A stretch of 64,000 bases of DNA, from assembly GCF_021390435.2 (NCBI RefSeq), contig NZ_JAJVCN010000002.1, positions 2,356,001 to 2,420,000 of the forward strand, read 5' to 3'. Within the stretch, counting starts at the first letter, position 1. Each line of letters opens with the position of its first letter. The translations under genes were made by a program, and so were the position numbers. The notes below the pieces were generated by a model. The model was given only the letters and a program-made list of their open reading frames with translations. It searched no databases and was not told where the DNA came from. This stretch comes from Kibdelosporangium philippinense. Its GTDB lineage: Bacteria; Actinomycetota; Actinomycetes; Mycobacteriales; Pseudonocardiaceae. Of this stretch, positions 18,070 to 27,033 are shown piece after piece.

Positions 18070-18169
18070 CCCTCCTCACGAGCGCCGTGCGTATCTGTCG
18101 TGCTCATCCCACGATCCTCCCTGGGCCCGCACCTGGAGCGACGACGACATCCCTAGCCGCACGGTTCAA

Positions 18170-18191
18170 CAGTTGCTAACCTTAGCAAGTC
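18170..18191. promoter_or_regulatory. ArsR-type operator, copy 2 (best palindrome)
   Basis: Contains the inverted repeat TTGCTAA-CC-TTAGCAA (18173-18188), perfect over 7-bp arms, inside the CAGTT-N11-CAAGT frame shared with two other sites. It stands between arsR2 (minus) and the CBS gene (plus), 29 bases before the latter's ATG, so it can control both directions. Confidence 0.75.
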
Positions 18192-18220
18192 CGAAAGGGC
18201 ACGGCGCAACGAGGCAGACC

Positions 18221-18871
18221 ATGGGCGAACCAACCGTGGCCGAGGTGATGACCCGCCAGGTGATCACTGCGGTGGCCGACACCCCGTTCAAAGAACTGGC
18301 CGGCGCCATGCTCGCCCATGGCGTCGACGTACTGCCCGTCATCGACATCGACGGCAGGCCTCTCGGCGTGGTGAGCGAAGCCGACGTCATGACCAAACTG
18401 GAATTCCACGGCGGCGCCGACCCCACACCCATGCTCGCCGGCCCCCGCTGCCGCGCCCGGTGGTACAAATCCCTCGCCCTGCACGCGGCCGATCTCATGA
18501 CCACACCACCGATCACCACAACCCCCGGCACCCCGGTCAGCACCGCGATACACCTGATGGCACACCACCGGATACGCCAGATCTGCGTCGTGACCTGCAC
18601 CGGTTGCCTGATCGGCATGCTCGCCCGCCGCGACGCACTACACCTGTTCGTCCGCAGCGACAGCGCCATCGAGGCCGACATCGAACGCGACATCACCACC
18701 AGAACCCGCCAGCCCAACCAGGTCACCTGCACGTCACCGACGGCATCGTCACCCTCGACGGCACACTCCCCCTCCACAGCACCGTCCAGCGCGCCGGCCA
18801 CGCCGCACACCACGTCCCCGGCGTCGTCGCCGTCCGTAACAACCTGCGCTACGACACCGACGACCTCATGA
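18221..18871 (+). CDS. CBS-domain protein with a frameshifted BON tail
   Basis: The frame from ATG 18221 encodes two CBS domains: VAEVMTRQVITAV...LPVIDIDGRPLGVVSEADVM and AADLMTTPPITTTPGTP...RQICVVTCTGCLIGMLARRD, quoted in parts. CBS pairs bind adenine nucleotides. After about residue 165 the frame becomes low-complexity Ser/Thr/Pro. The neighbouring frame from about 18715 to the TAA at 18883-18885 reads HVTDGIVTLDGTLPLHS, then HVPGVVAVRNNLRYD, a typical BON domain. The intact ancestor was CBS-CBS-BON, common in actinobacterial dormancy regulons. A one-base change near 18710-18722 separates the parts. Start 18221 lies just downstream of the shared operator. Confidence 0.75.
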   Translation: MGEPTVAEVMTRQVITAVADTPFKELAGAMLAHGVDVLPVIDIDGRPLGVVSEADVMTKLEFHGGADPTPMLAGPRCRARWYKSLALHAADLMTTPPITTTPGTPVSTAIHLMAHHRIRQICVVTCTGCLIGMLARRDALHLFVRSDSAIEADIERDITTRTRQPNQVTCTSPTASSPSTAHSPSTAPSSAPATPHTTSPASSPSVTTCATTPTTS

Positions 18872-18899
18872 TCACCGGCCTGTAACAAGAGGGCCGTCG

Positions 18900-19901
18900 T
18901 CAGGCCTGTCCATCGAAAAGGCTGGTAACCGAGCCGTCGTCAAAGACTTGCTGAATCGCCTTCGACAACAACGGCGCGATGGACAACACGGTCAACTGCG
19001 GGAAACGTTTGCCGTCCGGGATGGGCAGCGTGTCGGTGAGCACCACTTCGCGGACCCCACTGGCGTGTAGACGGTCAGTGGCGTCGCCGGAGAGCACGCC
19101 ATGGGTTGCCGCAGCGATCACGCCGGACGCGCCAGCACCAAGCAGGAGCCGAGTCGCGCTGGCGATCGTCACACCAGTGTCGATCATGTCGTCGACAACG
19201 ACGCACAACCGGCCGCGCACATCACCCACCACCGGCGCCGTGCGGGAGTGGCGACTGTACAGGGTGTCCCGGCGACGGATGAACGCGATGGGCCGCTCGC
19301 CGAGCAGGCCCGCCCAGGCCTCAGCCAGGCGGACACGGCTGGCGTCTGGCGCAACCACAGTGACGTCGGCATCGGCATACCGCCGCCGGATGTGCCCCGC
19401 CAGGAGCGACCGGGCCAGCAGATGATCGACCGGGCCGTCGAAGAATCCCTGCGTCTGCGGTGTGTGCAGGTCGACGGTCATGATCCGCTCCGCGCCCGCG
19501 ACCGCGAACAGATCGGCGACCAGCCGAGCACTGATCGGTTCCCGGCCACGGTGCTTCTTGTCCTGCCGGGAGTACGGATAGAACGGCAGGATCACGGTGA
19601 TGTGCCGCGCGCTGGCGCGTTTGAGCGCGTCCACCATGATCAACTGCTCCATGAGCCACGTGTTCAGCGAGCCGGTCGCGGCCTGCAGAACGAACACGTC
19701 GCCACCCCGAACCGAAGCGTCGAAACGGACGAACAGTTCACCGTTGGCAAACTCGTGCGCCGTCAGGGGCGTGATGGACACACCAAGATGCGTGGCAATT
19801 TCGTTGGCCAATTCAAGATGGGACCCATTGGAGACGACCATCAACCGTTTCGTGACAGCCCCCGACTGTGCCTTGGCCGGGGCGGATGCGCTGAGCGTCA
19901 T
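18900..19901 (-). CDS. prs: ribose-phosphate pyrophosphokinase
   Basis: 333 residues; makes PRPP from ribose 5-phosphate and ATP. The PRPP-binding loop VVVDDMIDTGVT is intact, as are the ATP-loop FYPYSRQDKKHRGREPISA (part) and the DLHTPQTQGFF segment. The N-terminus carries about 16 extra residues before the core. It is probably a second copy besides the housekeeping gene, because it sits in a stress-linked locus behind an ArsR operator. Its ATG overlaps the stop of a 49-codon leader ORF (ATGA). It converges on the CBS gene with a 15-bp gap. Confidence 0.92.
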   Translation of the reverse strand: MTLSASAPAKAQSGAVTKRLMVVSNGSHLELANEIATHLGVSITPLTAHEFANGELFVRFDASVRGGDVFVLQAATGSLNTWLMEQLIMVDALKRASARHITVILPFYPYSRQDKKHRGREPISARLVADLFAVAGAERIMTVDLHTPQTQGFFDGPVDHLLARSLLAGHIRRRYADADVTVVAPDASRVRLAEAWAGLLGERPIAFIRRRDTLYSRHSRTAPVVGDVRGRLCVVVDDMIDTGVTIASATRLLLGAGASGVIAAATHGVLSGDATDRLHASGVREVVLTDTLPIPDGKRFPQLTVLSIAPLLSKAIQQVFDDGSVTSLFDGQA

Positions 19902-20047
19902 GGTGCTGGTGTCCTCACCAGCAGGGTCCGCGTGGCACAGGTGCGGTCACCCCGCCGGGCAACAAGCCAGGGATCAGCGGGGTGACCGCGGCTCATCCCC
20001 CAGGAGGCCGCGTCCGGCGACGTGCGCACCAGCTGGGTCACCGGCAC
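19898..20047 (-). CDS. 49-residue leader ORF upstream of prs, apparently derived from arsR
   Basis: GTG 20047 with GAGGAGG before it, open to a TGA whose first bases overlap the prs ATG. The first 17 codons (MPVTQLVRTSPDAASWG) resemble the extreme C-terminal tail of ArsR regulator 2, and the DNA on both sides (operator, ribosome-binding site, hairpin) matches the arsR2 locus. It looks like an arsR copy with its core deleted, leaving the promoter, start signal and tail. It could act as a leader peptide coupling translation to prs. It was found by hand and is an inference. Confidence 0.45.
   Translation of the reverse strand: MPVTQLVRTSPDAASWGMSRGHPADPWLVARRGDRTCATRTLLVRTPAP
19943..19989 (-). 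terminator. hairpin inside the prs leader
   Basis: Perfect 13-bp arms GCGGTCACCCCGC and GCGGGGTGACCGC with a 21-base loop and no U-tract, about 40 bases before the prs start. It is analogous in place to the hairpin after arsR2. It may be an attenuator that translating ribosomes on the leader ORF would melt. Confidence 0.5.
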
Positions 20048-20074
20048 GCCTCCTCACATGATCGCACGGTTCAA

Positions 20075-20096
20075 TAGTTGCTGACTTTAGCAAGTC
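20075..20096. promoter_or_regulatory. ArsR-type operator, copy 3
   Basis: TTGCTGA-CT-TTAGCAA (20078-20093), one mismatch from the perfect palindrome at 18173, in the same TAGTT-N11-CAAGT frame and with matching flanks (ACGGTTCAA before it). It sits 28 bases upstream of the leader ORF start on the minus strand, so it should control prs. Confidence 0.7.
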
Positions 20097-20134
20097 CACA
20101 ACAGCGTGCCGGAGCGGAGGCAACCCAGCAGGTG

Positions 20135-20272
20135 TTACTGGTGCGGTATGCCGACCACGAGCAATCCGACATGCCGAACCACGGACACGGCATGTTCGGC
20201 GTAGCGCTCGTGGTAGCGACCCGCCAGCGTGGCGGCAATCGCCGTATCCAGTTCGACGGTGGTGTGTGACAA
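20135..20272 (-). CDS. possible small protein of 45 residues
   Basis: A TTG-initiated frame (20272) to TAA at 20135-20137 encodes a soluble helical peptide (HTTVELDTAIAATL, then RYHERYAEHAVSVV). It follows the unknown gene at 20291-20824 by 18 bases and has actinobacterial codon use, but the start codon is weak. It could be the tail of a truncated protein. No family recognised. Confidence 0.3.
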   Translation of the reverse strand: MSHTTVELDTAIAATLAGRYHERYAEHAVSVVRHVGLLVVGIPHQ

Positions 20273-20290
20273 GCAATGCTCTCGGGGCGG

Positions 20291-20824
20291 TCAGTCGTCA
20301 CGAACATCAGGCCATGGTTGGCGGTCGGCATCCGCCAACGCGGTGATGACGCCCGCCACCACGTCCGGATGGCCGAGCGGGATCGGCGGTTCCTCCCGGT
20401 CCTGGTCACCACCCTCGCTGTGGGCGACGATTCGGGACCGTACCCCGGCGGCACGCACCTGATCGCCAGGCTCTACTGGCCCGGGGTTGACCAGTAGCAC
20501 GGATCGAACGGTGGCATCGAACAGTGCGGCGAGCGCGAGCGCGCCATCGGATACCAGCCCGCTGACCACCAGGTCGGCCCGGGTCTGGTCCTGTGCCAAC
20601 GTTTCCAGCACATCCTCCACGTCCCGCAGCGACTCGCCGGTGGCCGGTACGCGACACCAGGCGATCTGGAAACGCTCGGCAAGCGGACGCCAGGTGGCGG
20701 GCACCTCCGCATGCGTGGCCTCTCCCGCCGGGTCAATGACCACCAGTGCCGGCCCCTGGTCCAGCCCTGCCCACACCACCGCCGGGCCCTGTGCCCGCGG
20801 GCCGCCGCTATCGAACTGTCGCAC
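20291..20824 (-). CDS. unknown alpha/beta-fold protein, copy A
   Basis: 177 residues. It is a close paralogue of the gene at 33953-34474: both begin with RQF and GGPRAQGPAVVW, share PATWRPLAERFQIAWCRVP, and end with PPIPLGHPDVV...GVITAL. The centre (ADLVVSGLVSDGALALAAL, then RSVLLVNPGP) suggests an alpha/beta-hydrolase-like sheet, but the GxSxG nucleophile elbow is not present, so catalysis is unlikely. GTG 20824 has AGGAGAGG upstream. No function can be assigned. Confidence 0.7.
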   Translation of the reverse strand: MRQFDSGGPRAQGPAVVWAGLDQGPALVVIDPAGEATHAEVPATWRPLAERFQIAWCRVPATGESLRDVEDVLETLAQDQTRADLVVSGLVSDGALALAALFDATVRSVLLVNPGPVEPGDQVRAAGVRSRIVAHSEGGDQDREEPPIPLGHPDVVAGVITALADADRQPWPDVRDD

Positions 20825-21281
20825 CGCCGCTGGTCACCTCTCCTGCCTCAGTACACGACTACCCTGGGGCTGTCTGCGCTAACGCGGGTCCGCGCCAAGG
20901 CTTGCTCCACGAACGCCACGCCAACCTGCCCGCACAGCCCGGTTCGCACCCCCTGATCTGCGGGCACGGGTCCACGGCCACGTCATCGACATCAACGCCG
21001 CATGAGTGCGGCATGAGTGCGGCGCGCGATGGCGGCTTGTAGCCAGTGGCGAGACTCTGCCGCTCACGGCCACTGCGAACCGAGTCGGGCGCGCAGGATC
21101 CTCGGTGCCGTGTTCGCACTGTGTCCGCGCCCAGCACCATGTTCGGCCTCGACTGTCGTGATTCACAGACTGTCCACAAGCACACCGTGGCGCGGTTGGC
21201 TCCACTGGTCGTGGACGCATCCAGACCGACCTCGGTCTCCCTTTTCGACCGATCACTCGACAGTGAATACGAGACACCGAC
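20825..21281. other. intergenic region upstream of the first AfsR-like gene
   Basis: 457 bases between divergent genes. I see only short local repeats (GCATGAGTGCGGC twice near 21000) and no protein-like frame or clear operator. Confidence 0.4.
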
Positions 21282-23372
21282 ATGACCGGTACCGAACCGC
21301 GTCGGCTCAAAGGCAATCTCCCGGCCGAGACCACCAGTTTCGTCGGCCGGCGGCGAGAGATCACCACGACCAGGTGCCTGTTGTCTACGACCCGGCTGGT
21401 GACGCTGACCGGGGTGGGCGGGGTCGGCAAGACCCGGCTGGCCCTGCAGATTGCCGCGCGGGTTCAGGCGGGGTTTCCGGATGGTGTGTGGCTGGTCGAG
21501 CTGGCGGCGCTGACCGATGACAAGCTGCTGACCCAAGCACTCACTGATGTGCTGGGCATCCAGGATCAGTCGGCCCGGCCGCTGCTGGACACGCTCTCGG
21601 ATTACCTTGCGGCCAAACGGCTGCTGCTGGTGCTGGACAACTGCGAGCACCTGGTGGATGCGTGCGCGATGCTGGCGGACAGGCTGCTGCGCGCGGCGCC
21701 GGAACTGCGGGTCCTGGCCACCAGCCGGCACGCGCTGCGCACGGCCGGCGAGCACCTGCTGGAGGTGGCCCCGCTGCCCACGCCGGACCTGCCCCGAGCA
21801 ACGAGCCCGACGCGCTATGCGGCGGTGCGCCTGTTCGCCGAGCGGGCCGCGACCGCGCTGCCGGGTTTCCGGGTGAATGCCGGCAACCACGACACCATCG
21901 CCCGGATCTGCCGTCGGCTGGACGGCATCCCACTGGCCATCGAACTGGCCGCGGTCCGGGTGCGGGCGCTGCCAGTCGACCGGATCCTGCGCCGGCTGGA
22001 CGACTACTTCGACTTCCTGGCGGAGGGCAGCCGGATCTGCGTGCCCCGCCTGCGGACACTGCACGCCACGTTCGACTGGAGTTTCGACCTGTGCTCGTTC
22101 GAGGACCAGGACATGTGGGCGCGGGCATCCGAGTTCATCGGCGGGTTCGACCTGGACGCGGCCGAAGCCGTCTGCGCCGGCGAGGGCATCGCCAGCGAGG
22201 CCGTCCTCGACCTGGTGGACAGACTGGTGGACAAGTCCATCCTGACGCGAGTGAACAGCGGTGGAGCCACGGTGCGGTGGCGGATGCTGGAACCTATCCG
22301 GCAGTACGGCCAGGAACGACTGGCCTCGTCCGGCCTGCGGACGATCGTGCGGACCCGGCACCGGGACTACTACTGGCGGCTGGCCGAGCACGCCGAGCGG
22401 GCGTGGCTGGGCCCAGAGGAATTGGACACATTCACCCAGCTGCAGCGTGAGCACGCCAACCTGCGGGCCGCATTGGAGTTCTGCCTGACCGAACCCGGCG
22501 AGCAGCGAGCCGGTCTCGCTATCGGGACCGCACTGTGGAACTACTGGTTTCTGTCCTGCTCGCATACCGAAGGCCGCTACTGGCTCGACCGGGCGCTCGA
22601 GGCGAATCCGGAACACAATCCGACACGGGCGAAGGCCTTGTGGGTCAACGCCTGGCTCGCCGTCATGCAGGCCGACGCGGCCGCGGGACGGTCGATGACC
22701 GAGGAATGCCGCCGCGTGGCACAACGGCTCGGCGACGAATCCGCCCTCGGTCACGCCACCCGAGTCACCGGCGTGGCGACGTTCCTGCAGAACGACGTCC
22801 CGGGCGGGGGCAGGCTCCTCAAGGACGCGCTCATCCGCCTCCGGCGACTCGGCGAGCGGAGCGGCATCTGGATAACCCTCCTCCAACTGACCGTGGCGAC
22901 CGCGACCCTCGGAAGACCCGAGCAGGCCGTGGCCTACGGCGAGGAGTGCCTGGCCATGTCGGATTCCCGCGCGCATCTGTCCAGGTCCTGGGCGTTATGG
23001 GCGCTCGCCATCGGTCGCTGGCTGACCGGTGACCGGCAGTCAGCCGGCACGCTGGTCCGCGAAGGCATCCGAATCAACCAGCCGTCCAATCAATGGGGCC
23101 TAGCCCACGGCATCGAGATGCTGGCATGGATCGCGGCCGCGGAAGGACGGTACCGGCGCGCCGCCGGGTTGCTCGGGGTAGCCGCCCCCATCTGGCGAGC
23201 GACCGGCGTCCTGCCGTCCACATTCAGGTATCTGGCCCTGTCCCACGGCCAGTGCGAGCGGCAGATCCGCCAGTCACTCGGAGACGAGGAGTTCGCGACA
23301 GTATTCCGCGAAGGAACCCGCCTCACCACCGACGAGGCCATCGCCTACGCACTCGAGCCACAGCGACACTGA
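21282..23372 (+). CDS. AfsR/LuxR-type STAND ATPase lacking the C-terminal HTH
   Basis: 696 residues. Walker A GVGGVGKT is at 44-51, followed by LLLVLDNCEHL (Walker B), LATSRHALR (sensor), and PLAIELAAVRVRAL (the GxP region), then a long TPR-like helical region. Its two neighbours end in a LuxR HTH of about 60 residues after the YALDEP segment; this one stops at AYALEPQRH, exactly before that domain. It may therefore bind nucleotide and ligand without DNA, perhaps as a partner or inhibitor of the other two. The start begins nine residues before the conserved GNLPAE. Confidence 0.85.
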   Translation: MTGTEPRRLKGNLPAETTSFVGRRREITTTRCLLSTTRLVTLTGVGGVGKTRLALQIAARVQAGFPDGVWLVELAALTDDKLLTQALTDVLGIQDQSARPLLDTLSDYLAAKRLLLVLDNCEHLVDACAMLADRLLRAAPELRVLATSRHALRTAGEHLLEVAPLPTPDLPRATSPTRYAAVRLFAERAATALPGFRVNAGNHDTIARICRRLDGIPLAIELAAVRVRALPVDRILRRLDDYFDFLAEGSRICVPRLRTLHATFDWSFDLCSFEDQDMWARASEFIGGFDLDAAEAVCAGEGIASEAVLDLVDRLVDKSILTRVNSGGATVRWRMLEPIRQYGQERLASSGLRTIVRTRHRDYYWRLAEHAERAWLGPEELDTFTQLQREHANLRAALEFCLTEPGEQRAGLAIGTALWNYWFLSCSHTEGRYWLDRALEANPEHNPTRAKALWVNAWLAVMQADAAAGRSMTEECRRVAQRLGDESALGHATRVTGVATFLQNDVPGGGRLLKDALIRLRRLGERSGIWITLLQLTVATATLGRPEQAVAYGEECLAMSDSRAHLSRSWALWALAIGRWLTGDRQSAGTLVREGIRINQPSNQWGLAHGIEMLAWIAAAEGRYRRAAGLLGVAAPIWRATGVLPSTFRYLALSHGQCERQIRQSLGDEEFATVFREGTRLTTDEAIAYALEPQRH

Positions 23373-23935
23373 TGGACCGGAGTCCTCGAGAATCTTCCGG
23401 ATCACTGCGGCAATCGCGTAATCCGGGGTGTCCCCACGCACCACGGAATGCACGAAACCGTGGACATACAGCGCGCAGGACCAACATCAGCTTTCGCCGA
23501 TGGCGGCACATCGCTCGACACACTCGTCACACAGGGCTTTCGCATGGGCGAGGGCGCCGTCGGCCTCATCACCCGAACACAGATCGCCCGCTGGATAGCC
23601 AGCACCCAATCAACAGGCCAAACCACGGACCGCGCTGATAGTGCAGGCGACACACACGGGAACGCCAGACACCCCGACTCGCCTTCTCGCATGACCTTCA
23701 AGGCCGCTCGACAGCCGTAGACGACACCGGGAAGATTCACCTCGCCTAGTGCCGCCCTCTTGTCGGTGATCTCGTCGGCGCCGCCGGTGAACAGCACACC
23801 GCGTTGCAGACCCATACGCATGCAGGTGGGGCCGGAGTGCCGTACGTGATCCGGAAACCTTGTCCAAAGTGGACCATGCCACGTTCACCGGTCTCGCTCG
23901 TGGCTACTTTCGGCTACGTGCGGTTCCGGTGGGGG
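23373..23935. other. gene-poor stretch with decayed coding sequence
   Basis: No intact gene. On the minus strand, a frame around 23487-23600 reads GDEADGALAHAKALCDECVERC, quoted in part, which resembles a Cys-rich four-helix copper-binding (DUF326-type) protein. It is interrupted upstream by stops and shifts, so I read it as a relic. A TGTCC-N5-GGAC element lies at 23871-23886. Confidence 0.35.
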
Positions 23936-24262
23936 TCAGCGGCGTGGCGGCGTAGCAGCAGGATCTTCGTCGAGCGCGTATGCGATGGCTTCATCGAGGG
24001 TGTACGCCATGCCGCTGTGCACGGCGGCGTCGAACCCGGTATCGCCGAGGGTACAGCGGACACTTGTCTCGCACTGCTGGAGCGGAGCGCCGAAGTACTG
24101 GGAACCGAACAGGGGAAAGCCGACCGACGGCCAGATCTGCGCGGCGGCGCCGAGCAGGACACCGGCCCGGTACGACGTTCCCTGTGCGGCGGCAGTCCAC
24201 GCCAGCACTTCGATGGCGACGGCAATTCCCAGCAGGTCGTTGAAGGCGTTGGTTTCTCCCCG
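23936..24262 (-). pseudogene. 3' fragment of a fourth AfsR-like regulator gene
   Basis: The minus frame encodes a segment (FNDLLGIAVAIEVLAW, then LLGAAAQIWPSVGFPLFGS and DEAIAYALDEDP) that matches the region just before the HTH of the adjacent gene at 24322-26619. It has neither ATPase domain nor HTH, and ends in a stop soon after YALDED. It is most easily explained as a leftover of a tandem duplication directly downstream of the full gene. Confidence 0.7.
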
Positions 24263-24321
24263 AGAACAGGGACGACGCCATCTGCGCCGCCGGTTGACGT
24301 GATGGCCGGTCGCGCGAGGTG

Positions 24322-26619
24322 TCAGGATCGTCGTTCGGTGATCCAGGTGGCGAGTTGGGTGCGTGTGGTGAAGCCGAGTTTCGTGAGGACGCGCTGGACG
24401 TGGCCTTCGGCTGTGCGTTGGGCGATGACCAGCCGGTCGGCGATCTGTTTGTTGGACAGGCCTTCGGCCACCAGCTCGGCGACATCGAGTTCGCGGCGGG
24501 TCAACGGCGTCGGGCGTTCGGTGGCCGGCACAGGTGGGGCCGGTCCCGGTTCGTCGAGGGCGTAGGCGATGGCCTGCTCGCGGTCGTACGCCCGGCCACG
24601 CCGGACGGCGGCGTCGAACCCGTGCTCACCAAGGGCCTGCCGGGTAGCTGTCGCACATTGCTGGTGCGGGGCACCGAAAAACGTCGACCCGAACATCGGA
24701 AAACCCACCGAAGGCCAGATCCGGCCGGCCGCGCCGAGCAGGATGCCGGCTCGTTCCGGCAGGCCGTCCGCGACGGCGATCCACGCCAGCACCTCGATGG
24801 CCAGCGCGATGCCCAACAGGTCGTTGAAGACCCGCACGGTCCGAAGGCATTCCAGCCCGTGCACGGTGGCCTGGCCGTACTCGCCTCGGCTCAACGCGAC
24901 CAGAGCCAGCACGTAGATCGCGTAGGCACGGGCCCACTGCTCGCCGTGCGCGTCGGCGGCCGCGCGGGCCTCCTCACCGAGGGCGGCGGCATGGTCGAGT
25001 TCGCCAAGGAACAGGATGGTCACCGCCAGTTCGTTCCACGCCATCAGCACGTTGCTGCTCATCTCGCCCAGGCGCAGATACTGCACTCGAGCTTGTTCGA
25101 AAAAGACCGCTGCGACCTGCAAGTGGTCGCTGACCAGCGCGTTGCATCCCAGCCGATGCGTGGCATGGGCCCGCGCAATCGGGTCGCCCACCTGCCGCGC
25201 ACACTCGAGGCACTCCTCCAGCATCGCGCGCGAGGACATGACGTCCCCTTGCAATGCCGCGACATACCCATTGACCCACAACGCCTTCGCTCGTTCCGGG
25301 CTCGGCTCCCGGTCGGCGGCCAGTACCCGATCGAGCCAGTGACGGCCCTCCCGCAGGAACCCGCAACCGACCCAGTAGAACCACAGAGCTCCGGCCAACC
25401 GCAGACCGGTCGCTGCCTCACTGGGGTGATGAAGGCAGAACTCCAAGGCGGCCCGCAGATTGGCGTGCTCCAGCTGTGTCCGGAAGAACACATCCGCCTG
25501 GGTCGGGCCGAACCACTCTGTCTCATGCCGTTCGGCCAGCATCAGATAGAAGTCCCGATGCCGGCGACGCGTTGTCTCCTCCTCCCGGCGGGACAGGCGC
25601 TCAAGCCCGTAGTGCCGGATGCTGTCCAGCATCCGATACCGCGACAGAGATCCGTGCAGGTCCCTGACCAGGATCGACTTGTCCACCAGCCCGCCGACAA
25701 GATCCATCACCCGATCCCGGTCGATGCCGTCCCCGGAGCAGACCGCCTGCGCCGCGTCGAGGTCGAACCCACCGGCGAACACCGATGCCCGCGCCCACAG
25801 AACCTGCTCACCCGACGAACACAGAGCATGGCTCCAGTCGACGGCCGCCCGCAGCGTCTGATGACGGGGCGGCGCAGAGCGGCTGCCTCCGACGAGCAGA
25901 CAGAAGCGGTCGTCCAGACGCTGCAGGATCTGCTCCGGCGTCAGCACTCGCATCCGGACGGCTGCCAACTCGATCGCCAGGGGAAGCCCGTCCAGCCGGT
26001 GGCAGATCCGAGCGATCGTCATGTGATGGTCGGCGTCGGCCTGCCACTGGTGGTCGACGGCCCTCGCCCGTTCGGCGAACAGACTCACCGCGTCATTACC
26101 AGCCAGCCCGTTCGCATGTGGCCCGCCATCGACTTCGGGCAACGGCAACGCAGGCACCACAAGAATGTGCTCACCCTCGATGCGCAGCGGGTGGCGGCTG
26201 GTGGCCAGAATCCGCAACCCAGGAGCCGCCGCCAGCAGCGTGGACACCAGCTTGGCGCACGCCTCCATGACGTGTTCACAGTTGTCGAGAATCAACAGCA
26301 GCCGCGTGTCCTCCAGGCCTTCCGCCAAGGCGACCAGTGACGACCGGACAGAGTGGTCACCGACCCGCAGGGCGTCCGCGACCGTCTGCACCAGCAGCGC
26401 CGGATCCCCCAGCTCAGCCAACTCGACCAGCCACACCCCATCTGCGAACGCCCTACGGGCCTGCTCCGCCACCCGCAACGCCAGCCGCGTCTTACCCACG
26501 CCGCCCACACCGGTCAACGTCACCAATCGACTGGACGACAACAGCTTCCCGGCTTCAGTCAGCTCGTGGCGACGACCGACGAAACTGCTCACCTCGGCGG
26601 GCAGATTACCCTTTCTCAT
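24322..26619 (-). CDS. AfsR/LuxR-type STAND ATPase regulator (full length)
   Basis: About 765 residues: N-terminal KGNLPAEVSSFVGRRHEL, P-loop GVGGVGKT, Walker B LLLILDNCEHV, TPR-like middle, and a C-terminal LuxR HTH (TRRELDVAELVAEGLSNKQIADRL, part, then TAEGHVQRVLTKLG). Such proteins integrate a nucleotide-dependent signal and activate transcription, often of secondary metabolism. I took ATG 26619 because homologous sequence begins there; the frame is open to 26772 and GTG alternatives exist. It is divergent from the gene at 27034, so the 400 bases between are a shared control region. Confidence 0.85.
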   Translation of the reverse strand: MRKGNLPAEVSSFVGRRHELTEAGKLLSSSRLVTLTGVGGVGKTRLALRVAEQARRAFADGVWLVELAELGDPALLVQTVADALRVGDHSVRSSLVALAEGLEDTRLLLILDNCEHVMEACAKLVSTLLAAAPGLRILATSRHPLRIEGEHILVVPALPLPEVDGGPHANGLAGNDAVSLFAERARAVDHQWQADADHHMTIARICHRLDGLPLAIELAAVRMRVLTPEQILQRLDDRFCLLVGGSRSAPPRHQTLRAAVDWSHALCSSGEQVLWARASVFAGGFDLDAAQAVCSGDGIDRDRVMDLVGGLVDKSILVRDLHGSLSRYRMLDSIRHYGLERLSRREEETTRRRHRDFYLMLAERHETEWFGPTQADVFFRTQLEHANLRAALEFCLHHPSEAATGLRLAGALWFYWVGCGFLREGRHWLDRVLAADREPSPERAKALWVNGYVAALQGDVMSSRAMLEECLECARQVGDPIARAHATHRLGCNALVSDHLQVAAVFFEQARVQYLRLGEMSSNVLMAWNELAVTILFLGELDHAAALGEEARAAADAHGEQWARAYAIYVLALVALSRGEYGQATVHGLECLRTVRVFNDLLGIALAIEVLAWIAVADGLPERAGILLGAAGRIWPSVGFPMFGSTFFGAPHQQCATATRQALGEHGFDAAVRRGRAYDREQAIAYALDEPGPAPPVPATERPTPLTRRELDVAELVAEGLSNKQIADRLVIAQRTAEGHVQRVLTKLGFTTRTQLATWITERRS

Positions 26620-27033
26620 CCATGTCGCCACTGCGACGGACACTAATCCAGTGGTGTGAGAAAAATGTGACGTGATAGGCCGCAGGATTGGCGCAGGCTC
26701 GCCAGTGTCCATTGATCGCCGCCGTGAGACGGGTGACCTCGAGTCGAAACGCCAGCCCGCCAGCATGTCCACAGTAGACTAAGCGGTGAGCGAAAGCGCG
26801 GATCGCGTAGTGGTGGCTGGGATCGCCCAGATGCATCGTCCTTGCACTGGCGGCAACCGCGCTGTGTGGCTCACTACGATGGAACGATCACGCCACATGC
26901 TGCGGAGGCCCTTAGCCGCGGCAAATGGGTTCCCGGGTGGGTAGTGGTGCCGCAGTGGCATGTTACGTTTGCGCAACGGGTAGCTGGATCTCCTCGTACG
27001 CAACGAGGTCCGTGTGGCGGGAGGCGGTCAGCG
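26620..27033. promoter_or_regulatory. divergent control region of two AfsR-like genes
   Basis: 414 bases between head-to-head regulator genes. Apart from a TGTCC-N5-type element at 26766-26780 I see no clear palindrome. Both genes' frames are open into it, but those stretches are not protein-like. Confidence 0.4.

Noticed and set aside
17126-18079. Long 317-residue frame covering the iron-sulfur subunit and arsR2 in antisense frame
   Set aside because: Only the last 160 or so residues are NuoB-like; the first part is a shadow of arsR2.
20859-22976. 705-residue minus-strand frame opposite the HTH-less AfsR-like gene
   Set aside because: It mirrors the coding strand with His/Arg/Gln-rich shadow sequence and has no family resemblance.
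24319-26340. 673-residue plus-strand frame opposite the AfsR-like gene
   Set aside because: Its composition is a typical antisense shadow and the minus strand encodes a clear STAND-LuxR protein.
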